DNA from: Saccharomyces mikatae IFO 1815
Taxonomy: Eukaryota > Ascomycota > Saccharomycetes > Saccharomycetales > Saccharomycetaceae
Reading direction: 5' to 3'
Length of the DNA: 64,000 nucleotides
Assembly: GCF_947241705.1 (NCBI RefSeq)
Contig: NC_079266.1
Coordinates: 248,001 to 312,000 of the forward strand
A model generated the notes under the pieces. The model was not told the DNA's origin and did not search any database. It worked only from the letters and a program-made list of their open reading frames with translations. Both the position numbers and the translations under genes were made by a program. Position 1 is the stretch's first letter, and each line of letters opens with the position of its first letter. This document shows, piece after piece, positions 1 through 10,105 of the stretch.

Positions 1-471
1 TCCAAAAATAAAGTTGAAAGGTGCAAAGGGTCGAATTCAAAGACACTAAATAAATACTTTAAGAAGAGGAGAAGTCGCCTCAGAAACGGTAAAATGCTTC
101 CTATTTCCCAAATAGGAAGTCTAATGTTTTCGATTTGTGAAAAAAAAGATAAAAATGGAAAAAAATGTAGCGAGCCGTGCATTACCCGGCCTAAATTTTG
201 ATTGATTGTCGGCGTCACAAAAGAAAGAATGCTTGACTAATCATCAAGAGGTATGTGGTTTGTTTCATCCTATATAGCTAATAGGACATGCACGTTGACG
301 TTGTTTGAGTATTTGTAAGTAAGAATTAAGGGTTTTATGTATTTTTGGATTTTTTTTAGAAATATGTATTTATATCTCGTCTATTTTGTTTTTTTTGTTA
401 CATTTTTTCGTCTTCTTTGTTCAAAGTTGATGTATTTTTAGAAAAAGGTGGAAAAGAATGGCGCAGTATGA
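1..471. other. Intergenic region left of APE1
   Basis: No open frame of note. It holds the 3' flank of the minus-strand APE1 gene. By the known chromosome XI order (GFA1 lies next on the minus strand) it should also hold the GFA1 promoter. I see AT-rich tracts but no motif I would name. Confidence 0.5.
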
Positions 472-2025
472 TCACAATTCTCCGAATTCATCGTAGACAG
501 ATCTCCAGTGCTTGAAAAAGCCGTTGAAGAACTTGACACCCAATCCAACATCCTTGGACCCTGTAGCAGCTCTGATACTGTGCATAGACAATTGCGCGAT
601 ACCCAGGTCTATGGTACGGGCGCCGGTTTGAGAGGCCAACGATGGGCCGATGGTGCCACCTGATCTTGAATTATTTTTGATTTGGAAGTATTGCACTTTG
701 TCTCCGTTACGGCGTGCCAGTTCTTCAACCAGGGCAGTTCCTACGACATCTGTAGCCATGTGACCATTTGGATCCAGCGATAACGTGATTCCGACGTTAG
801 GCACTGGAGAATGGTTCTTCAAGTAGACTTCTGGGAAGTTTGGGTTGTACAAGTGGTTGACGTCTGCTGATAGAATGATGGAATTGGCCCAAACGGTATG
901 TAGGTCGACTGGCTTCTTGGTGAATGCGGAAGAGCTACGCTCTACTATCGACTCCAGTAGGCCACCTTTTGCACCTTGTCTTGTCAACGATCCGATTTCT
1001 TCATTGTCATACAAAGTTACAGTGCAGAACGATTCTGAATCCTCAGTGTTAACATCTTTGGCGTAGCAAATCAAGGCAATCATTGCCGCAAAACTACATA
1101 ATCTGTCATCTAAACGTGGCGCAAAAAGGAAATGCTTGCCAATTCCACCAATGGTACCTTTTTGAACATCAAATAAATCTAAATCCATTTGAACCAATTC
1201 GGACACTTCCACGCCGGCTAATTTGGCGACATATCTTAAAAGATGGATGCAGTGTTTACCGAATAGGGGTGACTTTTTTTCATCATCGGTAGGGGGTTCA
1301 CTGCCCTCCTCATCTGGGGCAGAGAAGCCGATAACTGGGATAGTTTGGTCCTCTTTATCAAATGGGCCTTCAGCAGGTTTACCGAAATGAGGGGCTAAAG
1401 AAGGAATTCGGCAGATGGGGAAGGGTGTAGAATCAATCAAGGCACTTTTAATTTCATTAGTATCTTTCTTTTTATAAAGAAGACGACCACCAATACCCAG
1501 GTCTCTGTCTAGCCATAGCTCATTCAAAGTGCCTCCATATGGAGCGACAGCAATTCTTCCGTAACCTTCAGATGTATCTTTGAAGGAAACGGGTTTCAAT
1601 TTGACGGTCAAGGCGTCCACATGGGACCCAATGACACCGACACCCTTTTCAGCCTTCCAGTTCTTTCCCAAGATGAAGGCAGATAAGTTGGTCCCATTTC
1701 TGATAGTGTAAAATTTCCCACCATTTTCACCAATGGAGTCATTCCAATTGGATTTCTCACTCAAATACTTGAAATCATGCTCCTTTAACAACTCAGCGAA
1801 AAATGATACGACATGATAAGTAGTAGGATTCTTGTAAATGAACTCAATAAATTTCTGTGCAATGCCTTCGTAATTGTCCTCCAGTACACACCAGGAATTT
1901 CCGGTTTGCCTCTTCTCCCTCTTTTCCTTATTTTCATTTACGGTTTGATCATTTTTGGATGGCTCAACAGTTAGCATTTGAAGAGTTCTCTTCAATTGTT
2001 CCAGTATTTCACGTTGTTGCTCCAT
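472..2025 (-). CDS. APE1: Vacuolar aminopeptidase I (Lap4/Ape1)
   Basis: M18-family zinc aminopeptidase, the main cargo of the Cvt selective autophagy pathway. It is made as a cytosolic dodecamer and carried to the vacuole. The protein is 517 aa (about 514 in S. cerevisiae). The N-terminal propeptide (about residues 1-45) starts with an amphipathic helix, REILEQLKRTLQML, which in the family drives aggregation and Atg19 binding; its linker (residues 26-42) is charged and diverged. Metal and catalytic residues are visible: H135 and D137 in GSHVDAL, D306/D307 in RLDDRL, E342/E343 in DNEEIGS, D388 in SADVNH and H482 in SMHSIRAA. The start is the first ATG of the frame and gives the family-typical propeptide. 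APE1 and HSL1 are divergent across about 1.25 kb. Confidence 0.97.
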   Translation of the reverse strand: MEQQREILEQLKRTLQMLTVEPSKNDQTVNENKEKREKRQTGNSWCVLEDNYEGIAQKFIEFIYKNPTTYHVVSFFAELLKEHDFKYLSEKSNWNDSIGENGGKFYTIRNGTNLSAFILGKNWKAEKGVGVIGSHVDALTVKLKPVSFKDTSEGYGRIAVAPYGGTLNELWLDRDLGIGGRLLYKKKDTNEIKSALIDSTPFPICRIPSLAPHFGKPAEGPFDKEDQTIPVIGFSAPDEEGSEPPTDDEKKSPLFGKHCIHLLRYVAKLAGVEVSELVQMDLDLFDVQKGTIGGIGKHFLFAPRLDDRLCSFAAMIALICYAKDVNTEDSESFCTVTLYDNEEIGSLTRQGAKGGLLESIVERSSSAFTKKPVDLHTVWANSIILSADVNHLYNPNFPEVYLKNHSPVPNVGITLSLDPNGHMATDVVGTALVEELARRNGDKVQYFQIKNNSRSGGTIGPSLASQTGARTIDLGIAQLSMHSIRAATGSKDVGLGVKFFNGFFKHWRSVYDEFGEL

Positions 2026-3279
2026 TTTATTTCCTGTCTCTGTTTTTGTAAGTTCAATTCAAGTCTTTTTAAATTGCACTGAAATTGCAGATTGGGTAAT
2101 ATATACGTACAAGAGGTGTGAAGTGTGTGTCTTACTCTCATAAAAGTGAACTATTTATAAATGAAATTTCGACTATCTTACGGAACGATTAAGGGGTGTG
2201 TCAACCATTTACCTAACCCTATTCTTTTGTACTATCGCCTGTTGCACTTGTCATTATTCTGGCCCATGATTACTTAAAATAAGTGCTGCCCTAGCCTTTT
2301 TCCCCGAAAACCCTGTCTCAAACTATCTTTCATTCATATACGGAAAAAGTTTGTCTCAGACCTACTACTCCCTTAAACGCACTCTCGAGAAAACGAATGT
2401 TTGTAACCCATACCCTACCTCAGAAAGCTGACTAATCCAACATTCATCGTGCAATGGCACGACCTCTATTAACTCACTTTGAAAAGAAAGGAGTGCTTCT
2501 TTATCTATCATCGACAAAGGGAAGAGATAAGAGATTTCAACGGCTTTACTTGTCATAAGATTAAGTGATCACGTTCTTTTGTAGGCATTGAGCCTAAAGA
2601 CATGAATATCTTAGATCGTCAGAGGCTTACGCGCCTGTCATGGTTGAGCCAATGTTCGATACGAAAGTGTATGGACAACGGGTTCCAGCCGTAAATGAAA
2701 CGGGTCAATTGCAGACACATATGTGTTTACAATAACAGGACTGTTAGAATGTTTTGCCTTCGCCCTTCCTTTTCGCGTTATGAAATATTTTGCTGTTTTC
2801 TTCTTTTCGCGTGTTCATTTTCGCGTTGAGCTGTTCGGGCTAAACAGTAAAAACTACTCTTCATCACATATCGTACGGTCTTGAACCAGTTGAGAGCAGC
2901 ATTATAGCGGTCACTCATATTGGCGTTCTTAATATAAGCAAGTGTTCTTTTATCTAGAAACCTTTTTCTTCTTAATCACTTGCTCAGGCTTGTAAGCTCG
3001 CTGGATATTCGACGTTAAGAACTTAAATTAATCATTTAAAAGATCATTGAACAAAGATTGGAACTCGAGCAGATCATCGAACAGGCTGAATACCCAATTA
3101 AACTTGCTAGTAATCGCGAAAAGAGGTAAATATTTAAATCACAAGAAAGTCAAGAAAGTCAAATTAAGGACAACAACACCAATTTGCTGGACGAAAATAC
3201 CAATAAAAAAAATAACAACCAACTACTATTCACTCCTTTACAATCTGTTATTATTATTTTCTATTTTCTGTCTTGAAAA
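2026..3279. other. Long APE1-HSL1 divergent intergenic region
   Basis: About 1.25 kb between divergent genes. The HSL1-proximal part carries a cluster of SBF-type sites (listed separately). A 63-codon minus-strand frame at 2365-2556 corresponds in place to the dubious S. cerevisiae YKL102C; I see no reason to call it a gene. Confidence 0.6.
2771..2825 (+). promoter_or_regulatory. Three SBF (Swi4/Swi6) sites before HSL1
   Basis: TTTCGCG occurs three times within 55 bp (2771-2777, 2805-2811, 2819-2825). This is the reverse complement of CGCGAAA, which fits the SCB consensus CRCGAAA. The cluster lies about 455-510 bp before the HSL1 ATG. HSL1 is known as a G1/S-periodic gene, so SBF control is expected; binding is inferred, not shown. 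Confidence 0.65.
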
Positions 3280-6200
3280 ATGACTGGTCTCGTTTCAAAA
3301 TCTAATCATACATCTAAAAGCCGCCCGTCTTCATTAGCCAAAAAAGCTGCCAAGAGAGCTATGGCCAAAGTAAATTCAAACCCAAAAAGATCGTCGGCGC
3401 ATTTGGAACGTGTGGTACAATCCGTGAACGATGCTACTAAAAGATTGTCACAACCCGAATCCACCATAAGTGCTGCTACAAAATCATCAAAGAGGAAATC
3501 CAGAGACACAGTAGGTCCTTGGAAGCTAGGAAAAACTTTAGGGAAGGGATCTTCTGGTAGAGTTCGTTTAGCTAAAAATATGGAAACAGGACAACTTGCT
3601 GCAATTAAGATTGTTCCCAAAAAGAAAGCGTTCGTTCATCGTTCTACCAACGGAACTATGCCTAATTCCTACTCTTCCTCCATGGTCACCTCCAATGTAT
3701 CTTCTCCCTCCATAGTATCCAAGGAATATAGCAATCATTCTCAAACTAATCCATATGGTATAGAAAGAGAGATTGTTATCATGAAACTAATATCGCACAC
3801 AAACGTAATGGCATTATTCGAAGTTTGGGAAAACAAATCAGAACTGTATTTAGTGTTAGAATATGTTGACGGTGGGGAATTATTTGATTACTTGGTCTCG
3901 AAGGGAAAGCTACCTGAAAGAGAGGCAATCCATTACTTTAAGCAAATTGTGGAAGGAGTTTCTTATTGTCATTCTTTTAATATATGCCATCGCGATCTGA
4001 AGCCTGAAAACTTACTATTAGATAAGAAAAATAGAAGAATCAAAATTGCGGATTTTGGTATGGCGGCTTTAGAGCTTCCTAACAAACTTTTAAAGACTTC
4101 TTGTGGCTCTCCACATTATGCCTCTCCGGAAATTGTTATGGGTAGACCATATCATGGCGGTCCAAGCGACGTCTGGTCTTGTGGTATCGTCCTATTTGCA
4201 TTACTGACTGGTCATTTACCATTTAATGATGACAACATCAAGAAGTTGTTACTAAAAGTGCAATCGGGTAAATACCAAATGCCCATGAATTTATCTGCTG
4301 AGGCCCGTGATTTAATATCAAAAATACTGGTAATTGACCCAGCAAAAAGAATAACCACTCAGGAGATATTGAAGCATCCTCTGATCAAGAAATATGATGA
4401 TCTTCCCGTCAATAAAATTCTCAGAAAAATGAAAAGAGATAACATGGCGAGAGGGAAATCCAATTCAGATTTACATTTGTTGAATAATGTTTCACCTTCT
4501 ATTGTAACTCTGTATTCAAGAAGTGATATCGATGAATCTATCTTAAGGAGTTTGCAAATTCTGTGGCATGGAGTTTCTCGTGAATTAATCACAGCCAAAT
4601 TGCTTCAAAAACCAATGTCGGAGGAAAAACTCTTTTATTCACTGTTGTTACAATACAAACAACGTCATTCAATATCATTGTCCTCAGCGAGCGAACATAA
4701 GAAGTCTGCAAAGGAAAGTAGTATAAACGAATCAAAAATTGAACATACTGCTGAAATCTCCAATTCTACAAATGAAGGGAACAATAACGATGTGAAAACT
4801 CCGCATTCTTTAGAAGTTCACTCAGAAAACACTTCACGATTCAATAATAATGACACTAGCATAAGTGTTAATCCAGAAATAAACGCCCCTGTGCTGACAC
4901 AAAAGTCTCAATTCAGCCTCAATACACTCAGCCATCAAGACAATGATAAGCTCGAAGCAGAAATTGTAACATTACCATCTGCTATTCCTATATTCAATGC
5001 ATCTTCGTCAAGGGTTTTCCGTAACTCATATTCTTCTATATCATCACGTTCGAAAAGGTCGTTACGTTTATCAAAATCCAGATTATCACTGTCTGCTTCA
5101 ACTTCAAAAGATACTGTGCATGATGGCGAGATACCACCACCCCAACTGCCAAAGTCGCCTTCGAGATATTCGTTGTCAAGGAAGGCAATTCACACTTCTC
5201 CATCTAATAAAACAATCAATAAATCTCTTTCAAGGAATAATATAGCCCCAACTGCCACTGTCAGAAGAACACTACAAAACTCAGCCTCAAAGAGATCGTT
5301 ATACTCTTTACAGTCAATTTCGAAACGTTCACTGAACTTGAATGATTTATTAGTGTTCGACGATCCTCTTCCGAGTAAGATATCAACATTTGAGAATGCT
5401 AGTAAATCAAAGCCACACTCTTTGGAATCGGATTCTGACTTTGAGATCTTATGCGATCAGATCTTATTTGGAAATGCTCTAGATAAGATTTTGGAAGAGG
5501 AAGAGGACAACGAAAGGGAGAATGACACACAAAGACAGAGAAGACATGTTACGAATAACTCGTCAGATACTATCACGGTATCGGATGCATCTCTGAATAA
5601 GGAAAATGCAGGCTCCAAAAATCCAACCAAGATAGGAAAGAACCCATCCAATATGTTTCGTGAACCATTGGAGGAGATATCAAGGCTATCTTCATTTCCT
5701 ATTTTTCAAAAAGAGAATTCTATAAATTCAACCTTTTTGGAAAATCAGAAGCCCAAAAGAACGGCACTGTCAGATATCACAAACTCATTTAATGAAACCA
5801 ATGAACAGTTTTTTAAAAACAAAGACTTGGGAATGGAAAAAAGAACCCATAAGGAACAGCTTCAAAGGAAAAATGGGCGTTTGTCATCATTCAAACCTAT
5901 CCAGTCCCAAGAACTCCGTATAAATTCTTTGCCTAATAAACAAAGTAAACCATCCCCATCTCTAGACCCTCGTCGCAATGTCTCCCAGCCATTGAATTCA
6001 AAAGTGGAATCGCTATTGCAGGGAACGAAGTTTATGAAAGAGCCACCTTCTCAGTGTAACCATGAGAGTGGTTCCTTATTTATGGATAAATGTGCCGCAG
6101 GTGAAACTCCAGGTGAAATTTCGGATGATTTGATTGAAAGTTCATATGTACCTTTAACAATGGTAGCTTCACCTTCGAGAGATCCCAGTATTTTAGCAGA

Positions 6201-7884
6201 GTCTAGTACAATTCAAAAACCAATGTTGTCTTTACCTTCCAGCTTTTTGAATACATCTATGACGTTTAAAAATCTGAGCCAGATGCTTGTCGATGACGCT
6301 GATGATGCTATTGATGCTGATGATGCTGATGATGCTGATAATAAGCACTTGAATGTACCACAGAATCAATCTAGGAGCGTAGCCATGTCGCATCCTTTGC
6401 GAAAACAGTCTGCGAGAATATCTTTAACGCCACGGTCTAACTTGAACGCTAATTTATCTGTGAAACGTTATCAAGGCTCACCTGGTTCTTATTTAAGCAA
6501 CGATTTCGATGGAATCTCGGATATGACATTTGCGATGGAGATACCAACGAACACTTTTACGGCTCAGGCAATTCAATTAATGAATAATGACCCACGCAAT
6601 AATATGACTAGCGTATCACCCAAAGTATCTTCGTTCACAAAAGCTGGAGGATTTAAATCGGCTGATTACGTTTCGGATGGTAAAAAAGCAGATAACAACG
6701 AAATTAATAACATCATTGATAACACTGTGCGAAATACGAAAGATGAAAAAGCTATTAATATTTTTGAAGATGCTCCCTCTGATGAGGGGTCGTTAAACAC
6801 ATCTTCAGAGAGCGATTCACAAGGAAGTGTGCATAGGAAAGCAGTGTCTATCGACACATTAGCAACCACAAATGTTCTTACTCCCGCAACAAATGTTAGA
6901 GTAAGTCTTTACTGGAATAATAATAGTTCAGGCATTCCTAGAGAAACTACTGAAGAAATACTTTCAAAGCTTAGATTATCACCGGAAAAGCCTCCAACTC
7001 CTTACGTGCAAAAAAGATTCTCTTCCACACGTGGCAGTCATGATAGTAATACGTTAGGTATTTCCCAAAGTGTACAGTCAATGTTCAAAGATCTGGAGGA
7101 AGATCAAGATGAGCACACTTCCCAAGCTGATATGCTTGAATCAAGTTTAACCTGCCCAAATCAAAGGCCATCCGAGGAGAGCACTAATCCACAACAAAGA
7201 GTTACAATGTTATTTGATGAGGACGAAGAAGAATCCAAAAAAGTTGGAGGAGAAAAAATAAAAGAGGAGCAAATCAAGCTAGATGATAGAATAGTTGAGG
7301 AACCTCCCCAAGTTGCGTTGCCAATTGTTGAGAAAGAGGAAAATGCAGATATGGCCGAAAATAATCACCTTGAAGTACCAAATATCACATCGGCTAAAGC
7401 TACCAAAGAAACCGCTACAAAATTAGGTTTATCTGCTAATACAAAAAAGCCAGTAAACACTGTAAAAAGTGTTAAGAAAACAAAAACTGAAGATGTTCCT
7501 GTCAATGACAAAAGGAACTGGCTCGTGAAGTTGTTTCAAAACTTTTCATCTCATAATAATGGTACAAAGATATCTAAGAATCATGTAACGAGTATATCAT
7601 TTGATGATGCGCATATGCTAACTTTAAATGAATTCAACAAGAATAGTATTGACTATCAATTAAAAAACTTGGACCACAAGTTTGGCCGGAAAACGGTGGA
7701 ATATGACTGCAAATTTGTGGAAGGTAACTTCAAGTTCAAAATTAAGATTAGCAGTTTACCTAATGCGTCGACGGTAATCACCGTGAAAAGGCGAAGCAAA
7801 AACTCAAATACTACTTCCGATAAAGCTTTTGAAAAGTTTAATAATGATGTCGAGAGAGTAATTCGAAATGCTGGACGTTCATAA
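3280..7884 (+). CDS. HSL1: Nim1-type protein kinase Hsl1
   Basis: Bud-neck kinase that, with Hsl7, recruits and inactivates Swe1 so that mitosis follows septin assembly. Length is 1534 aa (about 1518 in S. cerevisiae). The kinase domain runs from about residue 80 to 370, with a glycine loop GKGSSG (88-93), K110 in AAIKIV, HRDLKPEN from H237 and DFG at 258-260. A Ser/Asn-rich insert of about 45 residues follows K110 in the N-lobe. The long middle is disordered. A KEN box (774-776) and a D-box RTALSDITN (from R827) are the known APC/C degrons. Around residue 1005 is a short Asp-Ala repeat coded by GAT/GCT triplets. The C-terminal 100 residues look like the lipid-binding KA1 domain. Its promoter has three SBF sites. 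Confidence 0.97.
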   Translation: MTGLVSKSNHTSKSRPSSLAKKAAKRAMAKVNSNPKRSSAHLERVVQSVNDATKRLSQPESTISAATKSSKRKSRDTVGPWKLGKTLGKGSSGRVRLAKNMETGQLAAIKIVPKKKAFVHRSTNGTMPNSYSSSMVTSNVSSPSIVSKEYSNHSQTNPYGIEREIVIMKLISHTNVMALFEVWENKSELYLVLEYVDGGELFDYLVSKGKLPEREAIHYFKQIVEGVSYCHSFNICHRDLKPENLLLDKKNRRIKIADFGMAALELPNKLLKTSCGSPHYASPEIVMGRPYHGGPSDVWSCGIVLFALLTGHLPFNDDNIKKLLLKVQSGKYQMPMNLSAEARDLISKILVIDPAKRITTQEILKHPLIKKYDDLPVNKILRKMKRDNMARGKSNSDLHLLNNVSPSIVTLYSRSDIDESILRSLQILWHGVSRELITAKLLQKPMSEEKLFYSLLLQYKQRHSISLSSASEHKKSAKESSINESKIEHTAEISNSTNEGNNNDVKTPHSLEVHSENTSRFNNNDTSISVNPEINAPVLTQKSQFSLNTLSHQDNDKLEAEIVTLPSAIPIFNASSSRVFRNSYSSISSRSKRSLRLSKSRLSLSASTSKDTVHDGEIPPPQLPKSPSRYSLSRKAIHTSPSNKTINKSLSRNNIAPTATVRRTLQNSASKRSLYSLQSISKRSLNLNDLLVFDDPLPSKISTFENASKSKPHSLESDSDFEILCDQILFGNALDKILEEEEDNERENDTQRQRRHVTNNSSDTITVSDASLNKENAGSKNPTKIGKNPSNMFREPLEEISRLSSFPIFQKENSINSTFLENQKPKRTALSDITNSFNETNEQFFKNKDLGMEKRTHKEQLQRKNGRLSSFKPIQSQELRINSLPNKQSKPSPSLDPRRNVSQPLNSKVESLLQGTKFMKEPPSQCNHESGSLFMDKCAAGETPGEISDDLIESSYVPLTMVASPSRDPSILAESSTIQKPMLSLPSSFLNTSMTFKNLSQMLVDDADDAIDADDADDADNKHLNVPQNQSRSVAMSHPLRKQSARISLTPRSNLNANLSVKRYQGSPGSYLSNDFDGISDMTFAMEIPTNTFTAQAIQLMNNDPRNNMTSVSPKVSSFTKAGGFKSADYVSDGKKADNNEINNIIDNTVRNTKDEKAINIFEDAPSDEGSLNTSSESDSQGSVHRKAVSIDTLATTNVLTPATNVRVSLYWNNNSSGIPRETTEEILSKLRLSPEKPPTPYVQKRFSSTRGSHDSNTLGISQSVQSMFKDLEEDQDEHTSQADMLESSLTCPNQRPSEESTNPQQRVTMLFDEDEEESKKVGGEKIKEEQIKLDDRIVEEPPQVALPIVEKEENADMAENNHLEVPNITSAKATKETATKLGLSANTKKPVNTVKSVKKTKTEDVPVNDKRNWLVKLFQNFSSHNNGTKISKNHVTSISFDDAHMLTLNEFNKNSIDYQLKNLDHKFGRKTVEYDCKFVEGNFKFKIKISSLPNASTVITVKRRSKNSNTTSDKAFEKFNNDVERVIRNAGRS
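6292..6342 (+). repeat. GATGCT triplet repeat inside HSL1
   Basis: Imperfect repeat of GAT and GCT codons giving an Asp-Asp-Ala run (about residues 1005-1021). It lies in a disordered part of Hsl1, so length changes in codon units would be tolerated. Confidence 0.8.
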
Positions 7885-8087
7885 CTTCTATATAAGTCAG
7901 ATAATTATACAACAATGTCAAAAATTTATGTACGAGAACTGGAATGGTGCTCCCAAAATAATATAATTGAAACAGGATTAGTACATTCAAGAGATAAAAA
8001 CGAAAAGAAAAAGGGTCTTGCTTACGGCCTTTGATTAGAGAATAAATACAACCCTAAATGCATAGGGAGGGCTGCTTTTTTTGAAAA

Positions 8088-9851
8088 TCAAGATGATTCG
8101 TCGTCGGAGAAATCCTCTTCAGAATACTCTCCCTCAGAACTGTCGTTAGAATCTTCCTTTTGTACGAATTCTTCATCGTCATCAAAATTCTCCATTACAT
8201 CGTCAACAAGCAAGGCGTATTTGTCAGCGTCATCATAGTACTCTGATAAGATAAAAGTTGAATAAGTCATAGAATTTTGCTTATTCTTGATGGCTTCTTT
8301 TAAATTTTTATCCACTTCAATCGTATCATACTGAAAGTTCCAGAATTGCTTGAAATCTTTGTTCCAACAAGCCACCAAAATAGTACTGATCAATAAGGAA
8401 GGAACGATGTACAACAAAGCTGGTTGAGCAGTATTAAAAATAGATAATGATATCATTGCAGATATCAAAGAAACAGTATAACTTATCACTGCTGTGATAA
8501 AGTATTTGCCAACATATGACCAATTCAAAAGGTGGAATTCAGTGTCGTCATGATCAAGATGCCATTTCCAAATGTCATACTTGTAGCACGTTGCTATAAA
8601 CATACCAGGCAAGGCAATATCACCTAATCCCAGCATTGAAAAGTTGAAGCTATTTTGTACGGTGTTAAACTTGACCGGTATACTTAGTTTTATGGGGATA
8701 TCAAGGTTAGTAGCTACTGTTACCATCACATCGGTACCAAAGACAAAGTAAATGTCATAAAAAAATAAGGCGATTAATATTAGGGCACCAGCCTTCAAAT
8801 TCTTCAATTTCAGTTGAGAAATGGACCAAATTGCCATATTCATACTGACTAAATTAGATATTAACCAATTATTAGGCGATAAATAAAAATATGCAGTGGA
8901 AATGAGGGAGAGAATAAACGAAACAATTAAAGCATTATTAAAGTACATGTTACTAATCTGCCTCTTCGATTTGATATCCTTAGGTTCAACCAATTCTCTT
9001 CTGTAAAAATGTTTCATCCAGTGATCACTTTCAATTTCATTCAATGTCTTCTTGTGGACGACTGAGTTGGTCAATCCGTCTCTGTAATTCAAATTGGTAA
9101 CAAACCCCCCTATTTTGTTCAAGTCCTCGTTATCATCAGCTATTGTCACACGATACCTAGGCAAAACAACCAAGGGATTCCACGAGGTAAAATGTGATAG
9201 GTTTCTGAAGACTGAGTTGAGAAAATATGAGTAGACAAATGTACCAGCAGGTATATTCAACAGTGTTATGTTGAAATTCAAAATCTTAACCACATACTTT
9301 AACCAGTTTAAATGCAGTTTCTTGATCACAAAATAAAGAGCTAGTAAAGTACAACCGCTAGATAAGGGCAATATAATAGCGTGCTTTTCATCCATCATAT
9401 CAAGAAACCTCTTGCTTTTTTTTTTTTTCTTCTTATCTTCGTCATCTTCGTGGTAAATAACATGGCAATCGTGATCTATATCAAAATCTGTTGGATCAAA
9501 CAATGGGTGTTCCTTAGTAGGAGGTAGAGCTGTAAATGGAATAGAAGAAATAGACGTAAATGAACCAATAACGACCAAAGCAGTCGCGATGAGGACCAAT
9601 GTAACGTAATTGAACAATAAAGAATGGCTTTCAACCAAGTGTGTGATCTTGTGAGCCACACGGTATGATATCTTATCAAAGGTAGTGGCTAAGTTATTAT
9701 TGTGGTTTTCAACAATAGCGTCGATTTGTTCGAAAACTTGTTCCAGTTCCTTGTTGGATGCACCATGGTTCATGTCTGATGGACTGATTCTAAAAATCCG
9801 GGACGACCACTCCGAAAGACTATCTATAAGAGCGCTTAAAGATTTGTTCAT
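8088..9851 (-). CDS. YPF1: Signal peptide peptidase homologue Ypf1
   Basis: Intramembrane aspartyl protease of the presenilin/SPP family in the ER membrane, part of an ERAD route that controls transporter levels. I start it at the ATG at 9851, giving 587 aa, the S. cerevisiae length; an in-frame ATG at 9896 would add 15 residues. The family motifs are present (numbering from the upstream ATG; subtract 15 for the chosen start): Y380-D381 in FFYDIYFVFG, GLGD at 423-426 and PAL at 492-494. At least seven hydrophobic segments are visible. A Lys-rich loop (about 155-163) follows the first membrane span. The C-tail is very acidic. HSL1 and YPF1 converge with about 200 bp between. Confidence 0.95.
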   Translation of the reverse strand: MNKSLSALIDSLSEWSSRIFRISPSDMNHGASNKELEQVFEQIDAIVENHNNNLATTFDKISYRVAHKITHLVESHSLLFNYVTLVLIATALVVIGSFTSISSIPFTALPPTKEHPLFDPTDFDIDHDCHVIYHEDDEDKKKKKKSKRFLDMMDEKHAIILPLSSGCTLLALYFVIKKLHLNWLKYVVKILNFNITLLNIPAGTFVYSYFLNSVFRNLSHFTSWNPLVVLPRYRVTIADDNEDLNKIGGFVTNLNYRDGLTNSVVHKKTLNEIESDHWMKHFYRRELVEPKDIKSKRQISNMYFNNALIVSFILSLISTAYFYLSPNNWLISNLVSMNMAIWSISQLKLKNLKAGALILIALFFYDIYFVFGTDVMVTVATNLDIPIKLSIPVKFNTVQNSFNFSMLGLGDIALPGMFIATCYKYDIWKWHLDHDDTEFHLLNWSYVGKYFITAVISYTVSLISAMISLSIFNTAQPALLYIVPSLLISTILVACWNKDFKQFWNFQYDTIEVDKNLKEAIKNKQNSMTYSTFILSEYYDDADKYALLVDDVMENFDDDEEFVQKEDSNDSSEGEYSEEDFSDDESS

Positions 9852-10105
9852 TGTGCACTGATTGGTTCTTCGGTACAGATCTGTAGAACTGTTCACAAAG
9901 GGAGCTCTTGACTAACCTGTCTCAAATACTCCCAATCGGGGAGGTGCACTTTTTTTTCGGCGTCTCAAAATCCTCTCTTTTTCATGGCGCAAAAAGCACT
10001 TAATATAATGTGAATACCATATAAATCTAAGTGTATAGAGTATAGAACGGAAGGACTGTCAAGAAGCTTTTGTTGCCCTGATTATATTACATAGCCGATA
10101 ATTAA

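Noticed and set aside
2365-2556. 63-codon minus-strand frame at the place of dubious YKL102C
   Set aside because: Starts with ATG but has no domain, no bias and sits in promoter DNA; the S. cerevisiae counterpart is considered dubious.
3047-3283. 78-codon frame in the HSL1 leader whose stop overlaps the HSL1 ATG
   Set aside because: It has no ATG anywhere; the frame opens with TTG. A yeast upstream frame would need an ATG, so this is chance openness.
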